Shown: positions 54,746 through 62,249 of the stretch, one piece after another | Position numbering within the stretch: the stretch's first letter is position 1 | How the letters are laid out: every line of letters starts with the position of its first letter | NCBI RefSeq assembly: GCF_009827315.1 | Contig: NZ_WTYF01000004.1 | Span: forward strand, 1,550,001 to 1,614,000 | Length of the DNA: 64,000 nt | Origin: Qipengyuania gaetbuli | GTDB taxonomy: Bacteria > Pseudomonadota > Alphaproteobacteria > Sphingomonadales > Sphingomonadaceae | Direction: 5' to 3' | The notes under the pieces: generated by a model | Told to the model about the DNA's origin: nothing | Seen by the model: the letters and a program-made list of their open reading frames with translations, nothing else | The model's database searches: none | Program-made: the position numbers and the translations under genes

Positions 54746-54991
54746 ATGTTCGAGAAGCTCCGCATCAAGGAACACATGGAAGTCGCCAATTCGGAAGGGC
54801 TGCACGTCGGCACCGTCGACGAGGTCGATGGCGACGCGATCAAGCTGACCAAGTCGGACAGCGCCGACGACATCCACCACTTCCTCAAGCTGGATGACGT
54901 CGAGAAGATCGACGACAACCGCATCTACCTGAAGGAAGGCGCGCGGATCCCCGCAGGCCTTGGCAACAAGGCGGTGATGGAAAGCGCCTGA
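54746..54991 (+). CDS. DUF2171 domain protein
   Basis: An 81-aa protein, MFEKLRIKEHMEVANSEGLH then VGTVDEVDGDAIKLTKSDSA, matching the DUF2171 beta-barrel family (PRC-barrel-like). HHFLKLDDVEKIDDNRIYL closes the fold. Function unknown; members are small cytoplasmic proteins sometimes tied to stress. An AAAGGGAATTTT ribosome site precedes the ATG. It is a single gene followed by a bidirectional terminator. Confidence 0.9.
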   Translation: MFEKLRIKEHMEVANSEGLHVGTVDEVDGDAIKLTKSDSADDIHHFLKLDDVEKIDDNRIYLKEGARIPAGLGNKAVMESA

Positions 54992-55023
54992 CCCTCAATC
55001 TCGCGCCTAAGCGCAGACACGCC

Positions 55024-55057
55024 AGACCCCCGCCAGCCCACCGGCCGGCGGGGGTCT
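55024..55057. terminator. Bidirectional terminator between DUF2171 gene and glycosyltransferase
   Basis: AGACCCCCGCC pairs perfectly with GGCGGGGGTCT (11 bp) around a 12-base loop. It lies 33 bases after the DUF2171 stop and 3 bases from the convergent glycosyltransferase stop. T-tracts are short, so both-way termination is likely but imperfect. Confidence 0.7.
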
Positions 55058-55059
55058 TG

Positions 55060-56331
55060 TCATGTGTCGCCGAGCATCCTCGCAATCGCGGCGTCGATAT
55101 CGGCAAAGGCCTGGTCGCGCGTGTAGCCGCGTGCCGTTTCCGCCGGCAGGTCGGGCACGCGCCCTCCGCCGGCGTCCTTGGCCGCGATCCATGTGCGCAG
55201 TTGCTCAGCGATATGCGCGGCATCCTGCGTGGCGAGGCCGAACCCGCCCTCGCGCACGATGGCCGCGGCCTCCCCGCTTTCCAGTCCTGTCGCCAGGATC
55301 GGGCGGCGCGCGCCGATATATTCGAACAGCTTGCCGGGGATCACCCCGTCTTCCGCCGGATCGGGCCAGCGGCACATCAGCAGCACGTCGGCCTGCCGCT
55401 CCACCTTGAGGATTTCGCTGCGGGGGAGAAACTCGCGCATCTCGACGCAGTCCGCCACGCCGTATTCCGCGATCCTCTGGTCGAGGAAGCCGTATTCGTC
55501 GTGATAGAACACCGCGCGCACGCGGCGGCGGTCCTCGCCCAGCATGGCGATCGCCTCGAAAAGGGCCTTCGGATCGCGCCGCTCGGCATAGATGAGGCCG
55601 GCGTGGATGATGGTCAGCCGCTCCGAATCGAGCGGCGCCGTCACGTCTTCCAGTCCGGCGAAATCGGCCCCGTCCCAGCCATTGCGCGCCAGCGTCACCG
55701 CCTTGCCCGTCTGCGCCGCAAGCTCTCCCGCCGCCGTTTCGGTCACTGCGACGAAGGCGTCGGCGTGGCGCTGCACCTGCCGGCCCAACCGGTTGTAGAG
55801 CGTGGTCAGCACCGGCTGGCGGTCGATATAGGGATTGTCGGCCCACAGGTCGCGCTGCTCGCACACCCAAGGCAGGCCGCTTTCGGCAGCGATCTTCTGC
55901 GCGGCGATATGCGCGGAATGCGGCGGGCCGGAGGAATAGACGAGGTCGAACCCCTTCGCGAGGCACAGGCCGCGCGCGGTATCGACCGCGCGGCGGGTCC
56001 AGTGCGGATGGAAGCGGTCGGGCATCTGGCGCGAGAGCCAGAGCCAGCGGCGCAGGCGACTGGGGCGACTGACGGGCTTGTCCGGCGCGGCGGAAGGCAC
56101 AGGGGCTCCTTCGGCTGCAGGCAACTTTTCTACCGGCAACATGATCGCGGTGAGGTGTTCGTGGTCGAGGCCAGAATGGATGCCGTTCGCCGCGCCGATG
56201 CGCGCGCCGATCACGGTGACTTCGTGGCCCTGTTCGATCCAGTGCCGCGCCAGCGCGCCCGTGCGAGCGGCCCCTGCCTGCGCATAGGGCGGAAAATTGG
56301 GCGAGATGAAAAGGATGCGCAGCGAACCCAT
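55060..56331 (-). CDS. GT4-type glycosyltransferase
   Basis: A 423-aa GT-B enzyme. The N half starts SLRILFISPNFPPYAQAGAA with ARTGALARHWIEQGHEVTVI; the C half has LTIIHAGLIYAERRDPKALFEA and ends with DPAEDGVIPGKLFEYIGARRPILATG, the donor-binding Glu region of GT4. Substrates are unknown; the general style is that of surface-polysaccharide enzymes, as with the one at 35436. It lies between nrdA and nrdB with no related neighbours. Start ATG 56331 gives the expected MGSLRIL. Confidence 0.88.
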   Translation of the reverse strand: MGSLRILFISPNFPPYAQAGAARTGALARHWIEQGHEVTVIGARIGAANGIHSGLDHEHLTAIMLPVEKLPAAEGAPVPSAAPDKPVSRPSRLRRWLWLSRQMPDRFHPHWTRRAVDTARGLCLAKGFDLVYSSGPPHSAHIAAQKIAAESGLPWVCEQRDLWADNPYIDRQPVLTTLYNRLGRQVQRHADAFVAVTETAAGELAAQTGKAVTLARNGWDGADFAGLEDVTAPLDSERLTIIHAGLIYAERRDPKALFEAIAMLGEDRRRVRAVFYHDEYGFLDQRIAEYGVADCVEMREFLPRSEILKVERQADVLLMCRWPDPAEDGVIPGKLFEYIGARRPILATGLESGEAAAIVREGGFGLATQDAAHIAEQLRTWIAAKDAGGGRVPDLPAETARGYTRDQAFADIDAAIARMLGDT

Positions 56332-56392
56332 GGGCGACCTAGGTGCCGTGGGCAGCGCGAAAGGGCAAGGCGCTAAGCGCCGCGCGGGCGCT

Positions 56393-56665
56393 CTAGCCGT
56401 CCCGCCCGGCCCGCATCGCGCGGAACCTGCCACCGAGCCATGTGAGCGTCAGCGCCGGGAAGGAGGCAAGGAACCCGAGGAACAGCCAGCCGCGCGAGCC
56501 CGCCTCGAGCGAGCACAGGACCAGCCCGGTAAAGCGCGCCTTGCCATAGACCCTGCCGTGGCACTGCGGATCGACCCCGGCCGCATCCTGCAGCACCGGG
56601 ATCAGCGCGAGCCACGCGGCGAACAGCGCCAGGCCGAAAAGCAGGACGGGCCAGCTCACCTTCAT
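56393..56665 (-). CDS. Small two-helix membrane protein
   Basis: A 90-aa protein starting MKVSWPVLLFGLALFAAWLA. Two membrane segments lie near 5-24 and 56-75 (GWLFLGFLASFPALTLTWLG); a cysteine-bearing middle (GVDPQCHGRVYGKARFTG and LVLCSLEAGSRG) lies between. No family recognised. It is 41 bases downstream of the nrdA stop and could be read through from nrdA. Confidence 0.55.
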   Translation of the reverse strand: MKVSWPVLLFGLALFAAWLALIPVLQDAAGVDPQCHGRVYGKARFTGLVLCSLEAGSRGWLFLGFLASFPALTLTWLGGRFRAMRAGRDG

Positions 56666-56706
56666 GGTGTGCCGGCCCGTCCCGTTCGTCCCGTCCAAGG
56701 GATCGT

Positions 56707-58746
56707 TTACTGGCAGGCGAGGCACTCCTCGTAGTCGGTCTGCTCGCCCGCGCTCAGTTCGTACTTGGCGGCATCGGCGGTGTTGTCCGCCTCGACCCCG
56801 CCAGCGAAACCGGCGCGCTGCACCGACTTGGAGCGCAGGTAGTAGAGCGACTTGATGCCCTTCTCCCATGCCTGGAAGTGCAGCATCATCAGGTCCCACT
56901 TGTCGACGTCGGCCGGGATGAACAGGTTCAGCGACTGGGCCTGGTCGATATAGGGCGCACGGTCGGCAGCGAATTCGAGCAGCCAGCGCTGGTCGATTTC
57001 GAAGCTGGTCTTGAAGGTCGCCTTCTCTTCCGGCGTCAGGAAGTCGAGGTGCTGGACGCTGCCGCCCTTCTCGAGGATCGAGTTCCAGATCGCGGTCGAG
57101 TTCTTGCTCTTCTTGTCGAGCAGCTTTTCAAGGTACGGGTTCTTCACCACGAAGCTGCCCGAAAGCGTCTTGTGGGTGTAGATGTTCGCCGGGATCGGCT
57201 CGATGCAGGCGCTGGTGCCGCCGCAGATGATCGAAATCGACGCGGTCGGCGCGATTGCCATCTTGCAGCTGAAGCGTTCCATCGCGCCCATTTCTTCCGC
57301 GTCCGGGCAGGCACCGCGTTCCTGAGCGAGCACCATCGAGGCTTCGGAGGCCTTCGACTGGATGTGCTTGAACATCTTGAGGTTCCAGACCTTGGCCATC
57401 GGGCTTTCGAAGCCGATACCCTTCTGCTGGAGGAAGGAGTGGAAGCCCATCACGCCGAGGCCGACCGAGCGTTCGCGCATGGCGGAATACTTGGCGCGGG
57501 CCATCTCGTCGGGCGCGCGGTCGATGTAGTTCTGCAGGACGTTGTCGAGGAAGCGCATGACGTCCTCGATGAACTGCTTGTCGGTGCACCATTCGTCCCA
57601 CTTCTCGATGTTGAGCGAGGACAGGCAGCAGACCGCAGTGCGGTCGTTGCCGAGGTGGTCGATGCCGGTCGGCAGGGTGATTTCGGCGCACAGGTTCGAG
57701 GTCGAGACCTTGAGGCCGAGTTCGCGGTGATGCTTGGGCATCATCCGGTTCACCGTGTCGGAGAAGACGATGTAGGGTTCGCCCGTGGCAAGGCGGGTCT
57801 CGACCAGCTTCTGGAACAGGCTGCGCGCGTCGACCGTCTTGCGGACCGAACCGTCCTTCGGGCTGATGAGATCGAATTCCTCACCGTTGCGGACCGCTTC
57901 CATGAAGGCGTCGGTGACCAGCACGCCGTGGTGCAGGTTCAGCGCCTTGCGGTTGAAGTCGCCCGAGGGTTTGCGGATCTCGAGGAACTCCTCGATCTCC
58001 GGGTGGGTGATGTCGATGTAGCAGGCAGCCGAACCGCGGCGCAGGCTACCCTGCGAGATCGCGAGGGTAAGGCTATCCATCACGCGCACGAAGGGAATGA
58101 TGCCGCTGGTCTTGCCGTTCAAACCGACCGGCTCGCCGATGCCGCGCACATTGCCCCAATAGGTGCCAATGCCGCCGCCCTTGGACGCGAGCCAGACGTT
58201 CTCATTCCAGGTGTTGACGATGCCGTCGAGGCTGTCGCTGACCGAGTTGAGGTAGCAGGAAATCGGCAGGCCGCGGGTCGTGCCGCCGTTCGACAGCACG
58301 GGCGTTGCGGGCATGAACCACAGCTTCGAGATGTAGTCGTAGAGGCGTTGGGCGTGGTCGCCGTCGTCGGCAAAGGCATCGGCGACGCGCGCGAACAGGT
58401 CCTGGTAGCTTTCGCCGGGCAGGAGATAGCGGTCTTCGAGCGTTTCCTTGCCGAAAGCGGTTAGCAGGTCGTCGCGCGAGGCATCCGTCTTCACGTCAAA
58501 GCGGCGGTCGAGCACCTTCTTGCTGTCTTCCTTTTCGGAAGCGGCCTTGGCGACTTCGGCCATTGCGCCGGCCATGGCTGCGCCGGCCGCTTCGGCGACC
58601 AGTGCTTCGCTGCCCTTGTCTTCGTTTTCCATTGCGACAGCCTTCTGCGCCTTTGCGCTGTTCTTGACGGGCGCGGTGTCATCGACGGTGTCCTGAGTGT
58701 CCAGATCCAGTCCCATCGCCGCTTCGTCCCCGCTCTTGAAATCCAT
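56707..58746 (-). CDS. nrdA: Ribonucleoside-diphosphate reductase, alpha subunit
   Basis: A 679-aa class I catalytic subunit. The thiyl-radical Cys is in STSNLCAEITLP, the redox-active pair in GLPISCYLNSVSDSLDG and RTAVCCLSSLNIEKW, and the C-terminal swinging pair is CLAC (C675/C678). Substrate motifs include ACIEPIPANIYTHKTLSG. Unlike E. coli NrdA (about 760 aa), residues 1-80 are a low-complexity acidic/Ala-rich tail and no ATP-cone is seen. ATG 58746 follows GGTGGGG; the frame could start at 58758. The ends of transcript and spacing to nrdB argue for separate transcription. Confidence 0.95.
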   Translation of the reverse strand: MDFKSGDEAAMGLDLDTQDTVDDTAPVKNSAKAQKAVAMENEDKGSEALVAEAAGAAMAGAMAEVAKAASEKEDSKKVLDRRFDVKTDASRDDLLTAFGKETLEDRYLLPGESYQDLFARVADAFADDGDHAQRLYDYISKLWFMPATPVLSNGGTTRGLPISCYLNSVSDSLDGIVNTWNENVWLASKGGGIGTYWGNVRGIGEPVGLNGKTSGIIPFVRVMDSLTLAISQGSLRRGSAACYIDITHPEIEEFLEIRKPSGDFNRKALNLHHGVLVTDAFMEAVRNGEEFDLISPKDGSVRKTVDARSLFQKLVETRLATGEPYIVFSDTVNRMMPKHHRELGLKVSTSNLCAEITLPTGIDHLGNDRTAVCCLSSLNIEKWDEWCTDKQFIEDVMRFLDNVLQNYIDRAPDEMARAKYSAMRERSVGLGVMGFHSFLQQKGIGFESPMAKVWNLKMFKHIQSKASEASMVLAQERGACPDAEEMGAMERFSCKMAIAPTASISIICGGTSACIEPIPANIYTHKTLSGSFVVKNPYLEKLLDKKSKNSTAIWNSILEKGGSVQHLDFLTPEEKATFKTSFEIDQRWLLEFAADRAPYIDQAQSLNLFIPADVDKWDLMMLHFQAWEKGIKSLYYLRSKSVQRAGFAGGVEADNTADAAKYELSAGEQTDYEECLACQ

Positions 58747-59227
58747 TGTGTGCCCCACCGTCCGTTGTCATCCGGCGGGCTGTTCGCCCCGCCTGCGATT
58801 TCGTGTTTCAACCGAGTCGGCAAGCGCAATGCCTGCCTAGCAATTTCGCAGGTCTCCGGGGCGAAAACTTATCCCCTTTTTCCCCACAGGCCCGGCGTGA
58901 TTGCGGCACCCGCCCGATATGGGGCCGGATGCCGTATTTCGCTAGGTCTTGTGGGTACCCCCCGGTGACCGACCACTAGATAGTGAATCAGAGCCGAGTC
59001 CGGCGCAAGAGGGTGAATGAAGATTTAATGCGTCAATTCGCCGCTTTCGCGAGGTGTATGATTGTGGTGCAACGCAGCGACGCGTGGACCAAGCTGGGGT
59101 TTGTGCGTGCGCAAGCCCCAAAATGAATCTGCGAAAAAATTTTTGCGGGCAAAGCCGGCTATCCGGGATTGCGCAGGATGCGAATCCGGGCGCGCAATTT
59201 TCGAATCCGGAGCATCGGCCGGCCATC
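58747..59227. other. nrdA upstream region, no protein gene seen
   Basis: About 480 bases between the nrdA start and the terminator of the next minus-strand gene. Features seen are the proposed NrdR-like boxes at 58939-58986 and an imperfect hairpin GGGGTTTGTGCG with TGCGCAAGCCCC (59096-59119). A short plus-strand frame at 59054-59266 has Arg- and Cys-rich unconvincing content and runs into the terminator, so I do not call it a gene. Confidence 0.5.
58939..58986. promoter_or_regulatory. Possible tandem NrdR-like boxes upstream of nrdA
   Basis: TCGCTAGGTCTTGTGG (58939-58954) and GACCACTAGATAGTGA (58971-58986) each match the NrdR-type consensus aCaCwAtATaTwGtgt at about 10 of 16 positions. Their starts are 32 bases apart, about three helical turns, as in known NrdR tandem boxes. 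The right halves (TTGTGG, TAGTGA) are the better parts. They lie about 190-240 bases before the nrdA start. The match is by eye, so this is a hypothesis. Confidence 0.4.
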
Positions 59228-59257
59228 AAAAAAGGGCCCCGTCCGAAGACGGAGCCC
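59228..59257 (-). terminator. Rho-independent terminator of the secreted TonB-C-like gene
   Basis: On the minus strand GGGCTCCGTC pairs with GACGGGGCCC around TTCG and runs into TTTTTT. It lies about 90 bases past the stop at 59346. Confidence 0.9.
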
Positions 59258-59345
59258 TTTCGTTAGGCAGACCCGGCGCGGGGCGGCACCCCGCAGACAG
59301 ATACCGCCCCAACGCCGAGACGGCTCCTGGCCCTTGGGGGAAGGG

Positions 59346-59858
59346 TCAGGAACTCGGACGCGGCGCGAAGCTGAGGGCAAGCACCGCCCGTTCGGCGGGA
59401 TCGGCCGAGGCGAGACGTGCTGCCTCCGATTCGGCGAGCTTGCGGCTGAGCTTTTCCATGTGGCCCTTGCTGTAAGCCACGATGACATTGGCCTGGATCA
59501 CGGGATCATCGCCTGCGCTGGACGGCAGCGGCGTGAGCGAATCGAGCCGCTCCACTGCCTTGCCGACTTCACGATCGAGGCGCTTGCTTCCCGAGGACTC
59601 GTAGGTCGTGATGTCGACAGGCGTTCCGTCCTCGCCGGCGCGGAAGCGAATCTTGACGATCCCGGCCGGCTCCCAGCGCGGGTCGAACCGCATCCGGCGC
59701 AGCTGGGTATCGAGATCGCTCGACACTTCTTCGACGAAGCTCTGGTCGCTTCGCAGGGACACGATGATGTCCTGGTCGGCATCCTTCGAGGAAAGAGGCA
59801 CGGCCAGCATCGATGCTGCCGCCGCTGTGGCTAGTATGAAATAGGTTGGCTTAAACAT
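59346..59858 (-). CDS. Secreted protein with TonB-C-like domain
   Basis: A 170-aa protein with a signal peptide (about 1-22, AAAASMLAVPLSS). The mature part resembles the TonB C-terminal fold: VKIRFRAGEDGTPVDITTYE, then SSGSKRLDREVGKAVERLDS. It has no N-terminal membrane anchor or proline-rich spacer, so it is not a classic energy transducer, but a periplasmic relative. The ATG follows AGGATGATCAC. It stands alone with its own terminator; the upstream 370-base gap precedes an acyl-CoA ligase gene on the other strand. Confidence 0.7.
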   Translation of the reverse strand: MFKPTYFILATAAAASMLAVPLSSKDADQDIIVSLRSDQSFVEEVSSDLDTQLRRMRFDPRWEPAGIVKIRFRAGEDGTPVDITTYESSGSKRLDREVGKAVERLDSLTPLPSSAGDDPVIQANVIVAYSKGHMEKLSRKLAESEAARLASADPAERAVLALSFAPRPSS

Positions 59859-60228
59859 TGTGATCATCCTTTCGCTAAGGCGGGATGATCGGCCGCAGAG
59901 AGTATCACACAAGGTGCGACTGGTGGTATTTGTGTATGCGATGACGGTCTATGGTCGATCCGACCCGGCACTGGTCTGCGGAAACTGTCCGGGCAGTCGC
60001 GAGGCTACGCCGATTTCGGCAAATGTCAAAAACACGACCGGACAATCCCCGATTCCAGCCAAATTCGCAATCTTCTTGCGCCCGCCGGTAAGTTCGGCAC
60101 ATTTGCGTGGCGTTTTGAAACCTTAACTGCATATCTTGTCGCTGAAGCGCGTAACCTAAATCTCGCCTCTCATGCAGCACGCAGCGGGTGATTCTGGACA
60201 GATGCGACAAGCCAGCTAGGAAACCGTG
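59859..60228. other. Divergent promoter region
   Basis: About 370 bases between the secreted TonB-C-like gene (minus) and the acyl-CoA ligase gene (plus). It must hold both promoters. TGTCCGG at 59986 and CCGGACA at 60038 form a spaced inverted repeat of 7 bases, too weak to call an operator. The ribosome site of the ligase (TAGGAAACC) is at its right end. No other feature seen. Confidence 0.5.
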
Positions 60229-61785
60229 ATGGGAGACACTGAACCGGCCGCTCGACTCGCTGAACCTTTCGGCGATTTTTCCGCGATCATTTCGGACTGG
60301 GCGCAGCGCCAGCCGGATGCGCCTGCCCTGTGCGACGGGGCGGACAACCTGTCCTGGGGAGCACTTGGGGACCAGGTCGAACGGATCGCCGCGCGCCTGC
60401 TCGAGACCGGGCTGGAACGCGGACAGTCGGTCGCCATCCTCGGCATCTCGTCGATTCCCTATGCCCTCGTCTTTCTTGCCGCGATCAGGGCGGGCGGCGT
60501 CGCCGCGCCGCTGACCACCAGCGCCAGTCCCGAGCAGCTTGCCGCCATGGCGCGCGATTCGGGCGCGCAGCACATCTTCGTCACGCGCGCGAAGCTGGAA
60601 GACATGGGCGATGGCGCCTTTCCGGGCATGGAACGCGTGATCCTCGACGAGGAGCTCGCCGGCTGGATGGCTCCCGCCGGCACCACTGCGCGGAGGCATG
60701 TCCCCGAGCCGGACGACCCGTTCAACATCATCTATTCCTCGGGCACGACCGGCACGCCCAAGGGCATCGTCCATTCGCACCAGATGCGCTGGCGCCAGTT
60801 CGCCGCGACCGCCGCCAGTTGGATCGAGGCGGGTCTGCCGGTGCGCACGCTGGCATCGACGCCGCTTTATTCGAACACCACCATGGTCGCTTTCCTGCCT
60901 GCCTTGCTCGCCGGCGGCACGGTGCGCGTGATGGGCAAGTTCGACACGATCGGCTGGCTCGGCCATGCGGCAGCCGACCGCACGACCATCACCATGCTGG
61001 TGCCGGTGCAATACCAGCGCCTGATGGACGAGCCGCGGTTCGACGATTTCGACCTGTCGGCACTGCAGCTCAAATACTGCACCTCCGCCCCCTTCTCTGC
61101 AGAGCTGAAACGCGAGGTGCTGGCGCGGATGCCCGGCGCGCTGATCGAGATCTATTCGATGACCGAAGGCGGGGTCGTGTGCCTCTTGGAAGCGCACAAG
61201 TTCCCCGACAAGCTGCACACCGTGGGGCGCCCCGCCCCCGGCAGCGAGCTGAAGGTGCTGGACGACGATGACCGCGAAGTCCCGCCGGGCACGCCCGGCA
61301 ACCTCGTGGGCCGCAGCCACACCATGATGAGCGGATACAAGAACCGCCCCGACCAGACGCGCGACGGCTACTGGAACGATCCCGCCACGGGCGAGACCTG
61401 GCAGCGCATGGGCGACATCGGCCGCGTCGATGCCGAGGGCTTCGTCGAGCTGGTGGGCCGCGCCAAGGACATGATCATCTCGGGCGGGTTCAACATCTTC
61501 CCGGTCGACCTCGAGAACGAACTGCTCAAGGAAGCGGGCGTGCGCGAAGCGGCGGTCATCGGCATGCCCTCGCGCCGCTGGGGCGAGACGCCGGTCGGCT
61601 TTGTGACCCTGTCGCAGGATGCCGAGAAACCCGACGCGATCCGCGAGGCGGTGAATGCCCGGCTCGGCAAAACGCAGCGCCTCGCCCAGCTGCACGCGAT
61701 CGACGACATGCCGCGGAGCCACATCGGCAAGCTGCTCAAGACGGAACTGCGCCGGATTGCGGAAACGCTCGGCGCACCCGACTGA
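60229..61785 (+). CDS. Class I adenylate-forming acyl/aryl-CoA ligase
   Basis: A 518-aa AMP-forming ligase of the acyl-CoA synthetase superfamily. The P-loop is NIIYSSGTTGTPKGIVHSH near residue 165; IEIYSMTEGGVVC is the A5 region; DGYWNDPATGETWQRMGDIG with RAKDMIISGGFNIFP is A8; the catalytic Lys is in RSHIGKLLKTELR at the C-terminus. Length fits. Aromatic, fatty or other acids are possible; specificity is not visible. ATG 60229 is preceded by TAGGAAACC; a GTG at 60226 is adjacent. Gene is single, downstream neighbour is the TIR gene. Confidence 0.92.
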   Translation: MGDTEPAARLAEPFGDFSAIISDWAQRQPDAPALCDGADNLSWGALGDQVERIAARLLETGLERGQSVAILGISSIPYALVFLAAIRAGGVAAPLTTSASPEQLAAMARDSGAQHIFVTRAKLEDMGDGAFPGMERVILDEELAGWMAPAGTTARRHVPEPDDPFNIIYSSGTTGTPKGIVHSHQMRWRQFAATAASWIEAGLPVRTLASTPLYSNTTMVAFLPALLAGGTVRVMGKFDTIGWLGHAAADRTTITMLVPVQYQRLMDEPRFDDFDLSALQLKYCTSAPFSAELKREVLARMPGALIEIYSMTEGGVVCLLEAHKFPDKLHTVGRPAPGSELKVLDDDDREVPPGTPGNLVGRSHTMMSGYKNRPDQTRDGYWNDPATGETWQRMGDIGRVDAEGFVELVGRAKDMIISGGFNIFPVDLENELLKEAGVREAAVIGMPSRRWGETPVGFVTLSQDAEKPDAIREAVNARLGKTQRLAQLHAIDDMPRSHIGKLLKTELRRIAETLGAPD

Positions 61786-62249
61786 CAGCCCATCCCATTG
61801 CGTGAAATGCGGCAGCCGCGTTCGAGACGCGGCGCCGACACGGGGGGAGGGGGGAGAGGAGGTGTGGGCGGCCGCGTCTCTACTCGCTGCCATATCGCCT
61901 CGCGCCGGACGGCATTGCGCTAGGAGTCGCATCGGCACTTGGCCGGCTCGTCCCGAGCGAGGAAGGCGACGACAGGAAACTCGGGAGGAGGATCTGCCGC
62001 CATCTCTGTTCCGGTAACGCTCGGGGCAGTGCCCTCGGCGCCGGATGTGAGCGTTGTAATAATCTTGCTGGCGGACGAACAAAAGTGAGAAAAGGTCAGG
62101 GTGTGTTGCGTTTTGCGCAAGTACCAAACCGCCACCTCCCTAGGGCGGCACGCCGCCCGCATTTGCATCCCGCGCAAGACTGCGACAAAATCGCGAAAAA
62201 ATAGAGGGGGTTGCCGAGTCGAATCCGGGGTCGCATCCGGAGAGCACAC
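61786..62249. other. Intergenic region before the TIR-TPR gene
   Basis: About 464 bases with no convincing gene. It begins with a purine-rich GGGGGGAGGGGGGAGAGGAGG stretch near 61840 that could be a low-complexity tract. A perfect 7-bp hairpin GGGCGGC-AC-GCCGCCC lies at 62143-62158. The right end holds the ribosome site CCGGAGAG of the TIR-TPR gene. A promoter is expected but not defined by eye. Confidence 0.5.

Noticed and set aside
59054..59266. 70-codon plus-strand frame ending in a terminator
   Set aside because: Runs through the terminator stem of the opposite gene; Arg/Cys-rich nonsense pattern and no ribosome site.
59905..62127. 740-codon minus-strand frame over the acyl-CoA ligase
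   Set aside because: Antisense of a gene with clear adenylation motifs; extends through intergenic DNA.
62143..62158. Perfect 7-bp palindrome GGGCGGC-AC-GCCGCCC
   Set aside because: Two-base loop and GC-rich background make it likely by chance; no T-tract or gene end nearby.
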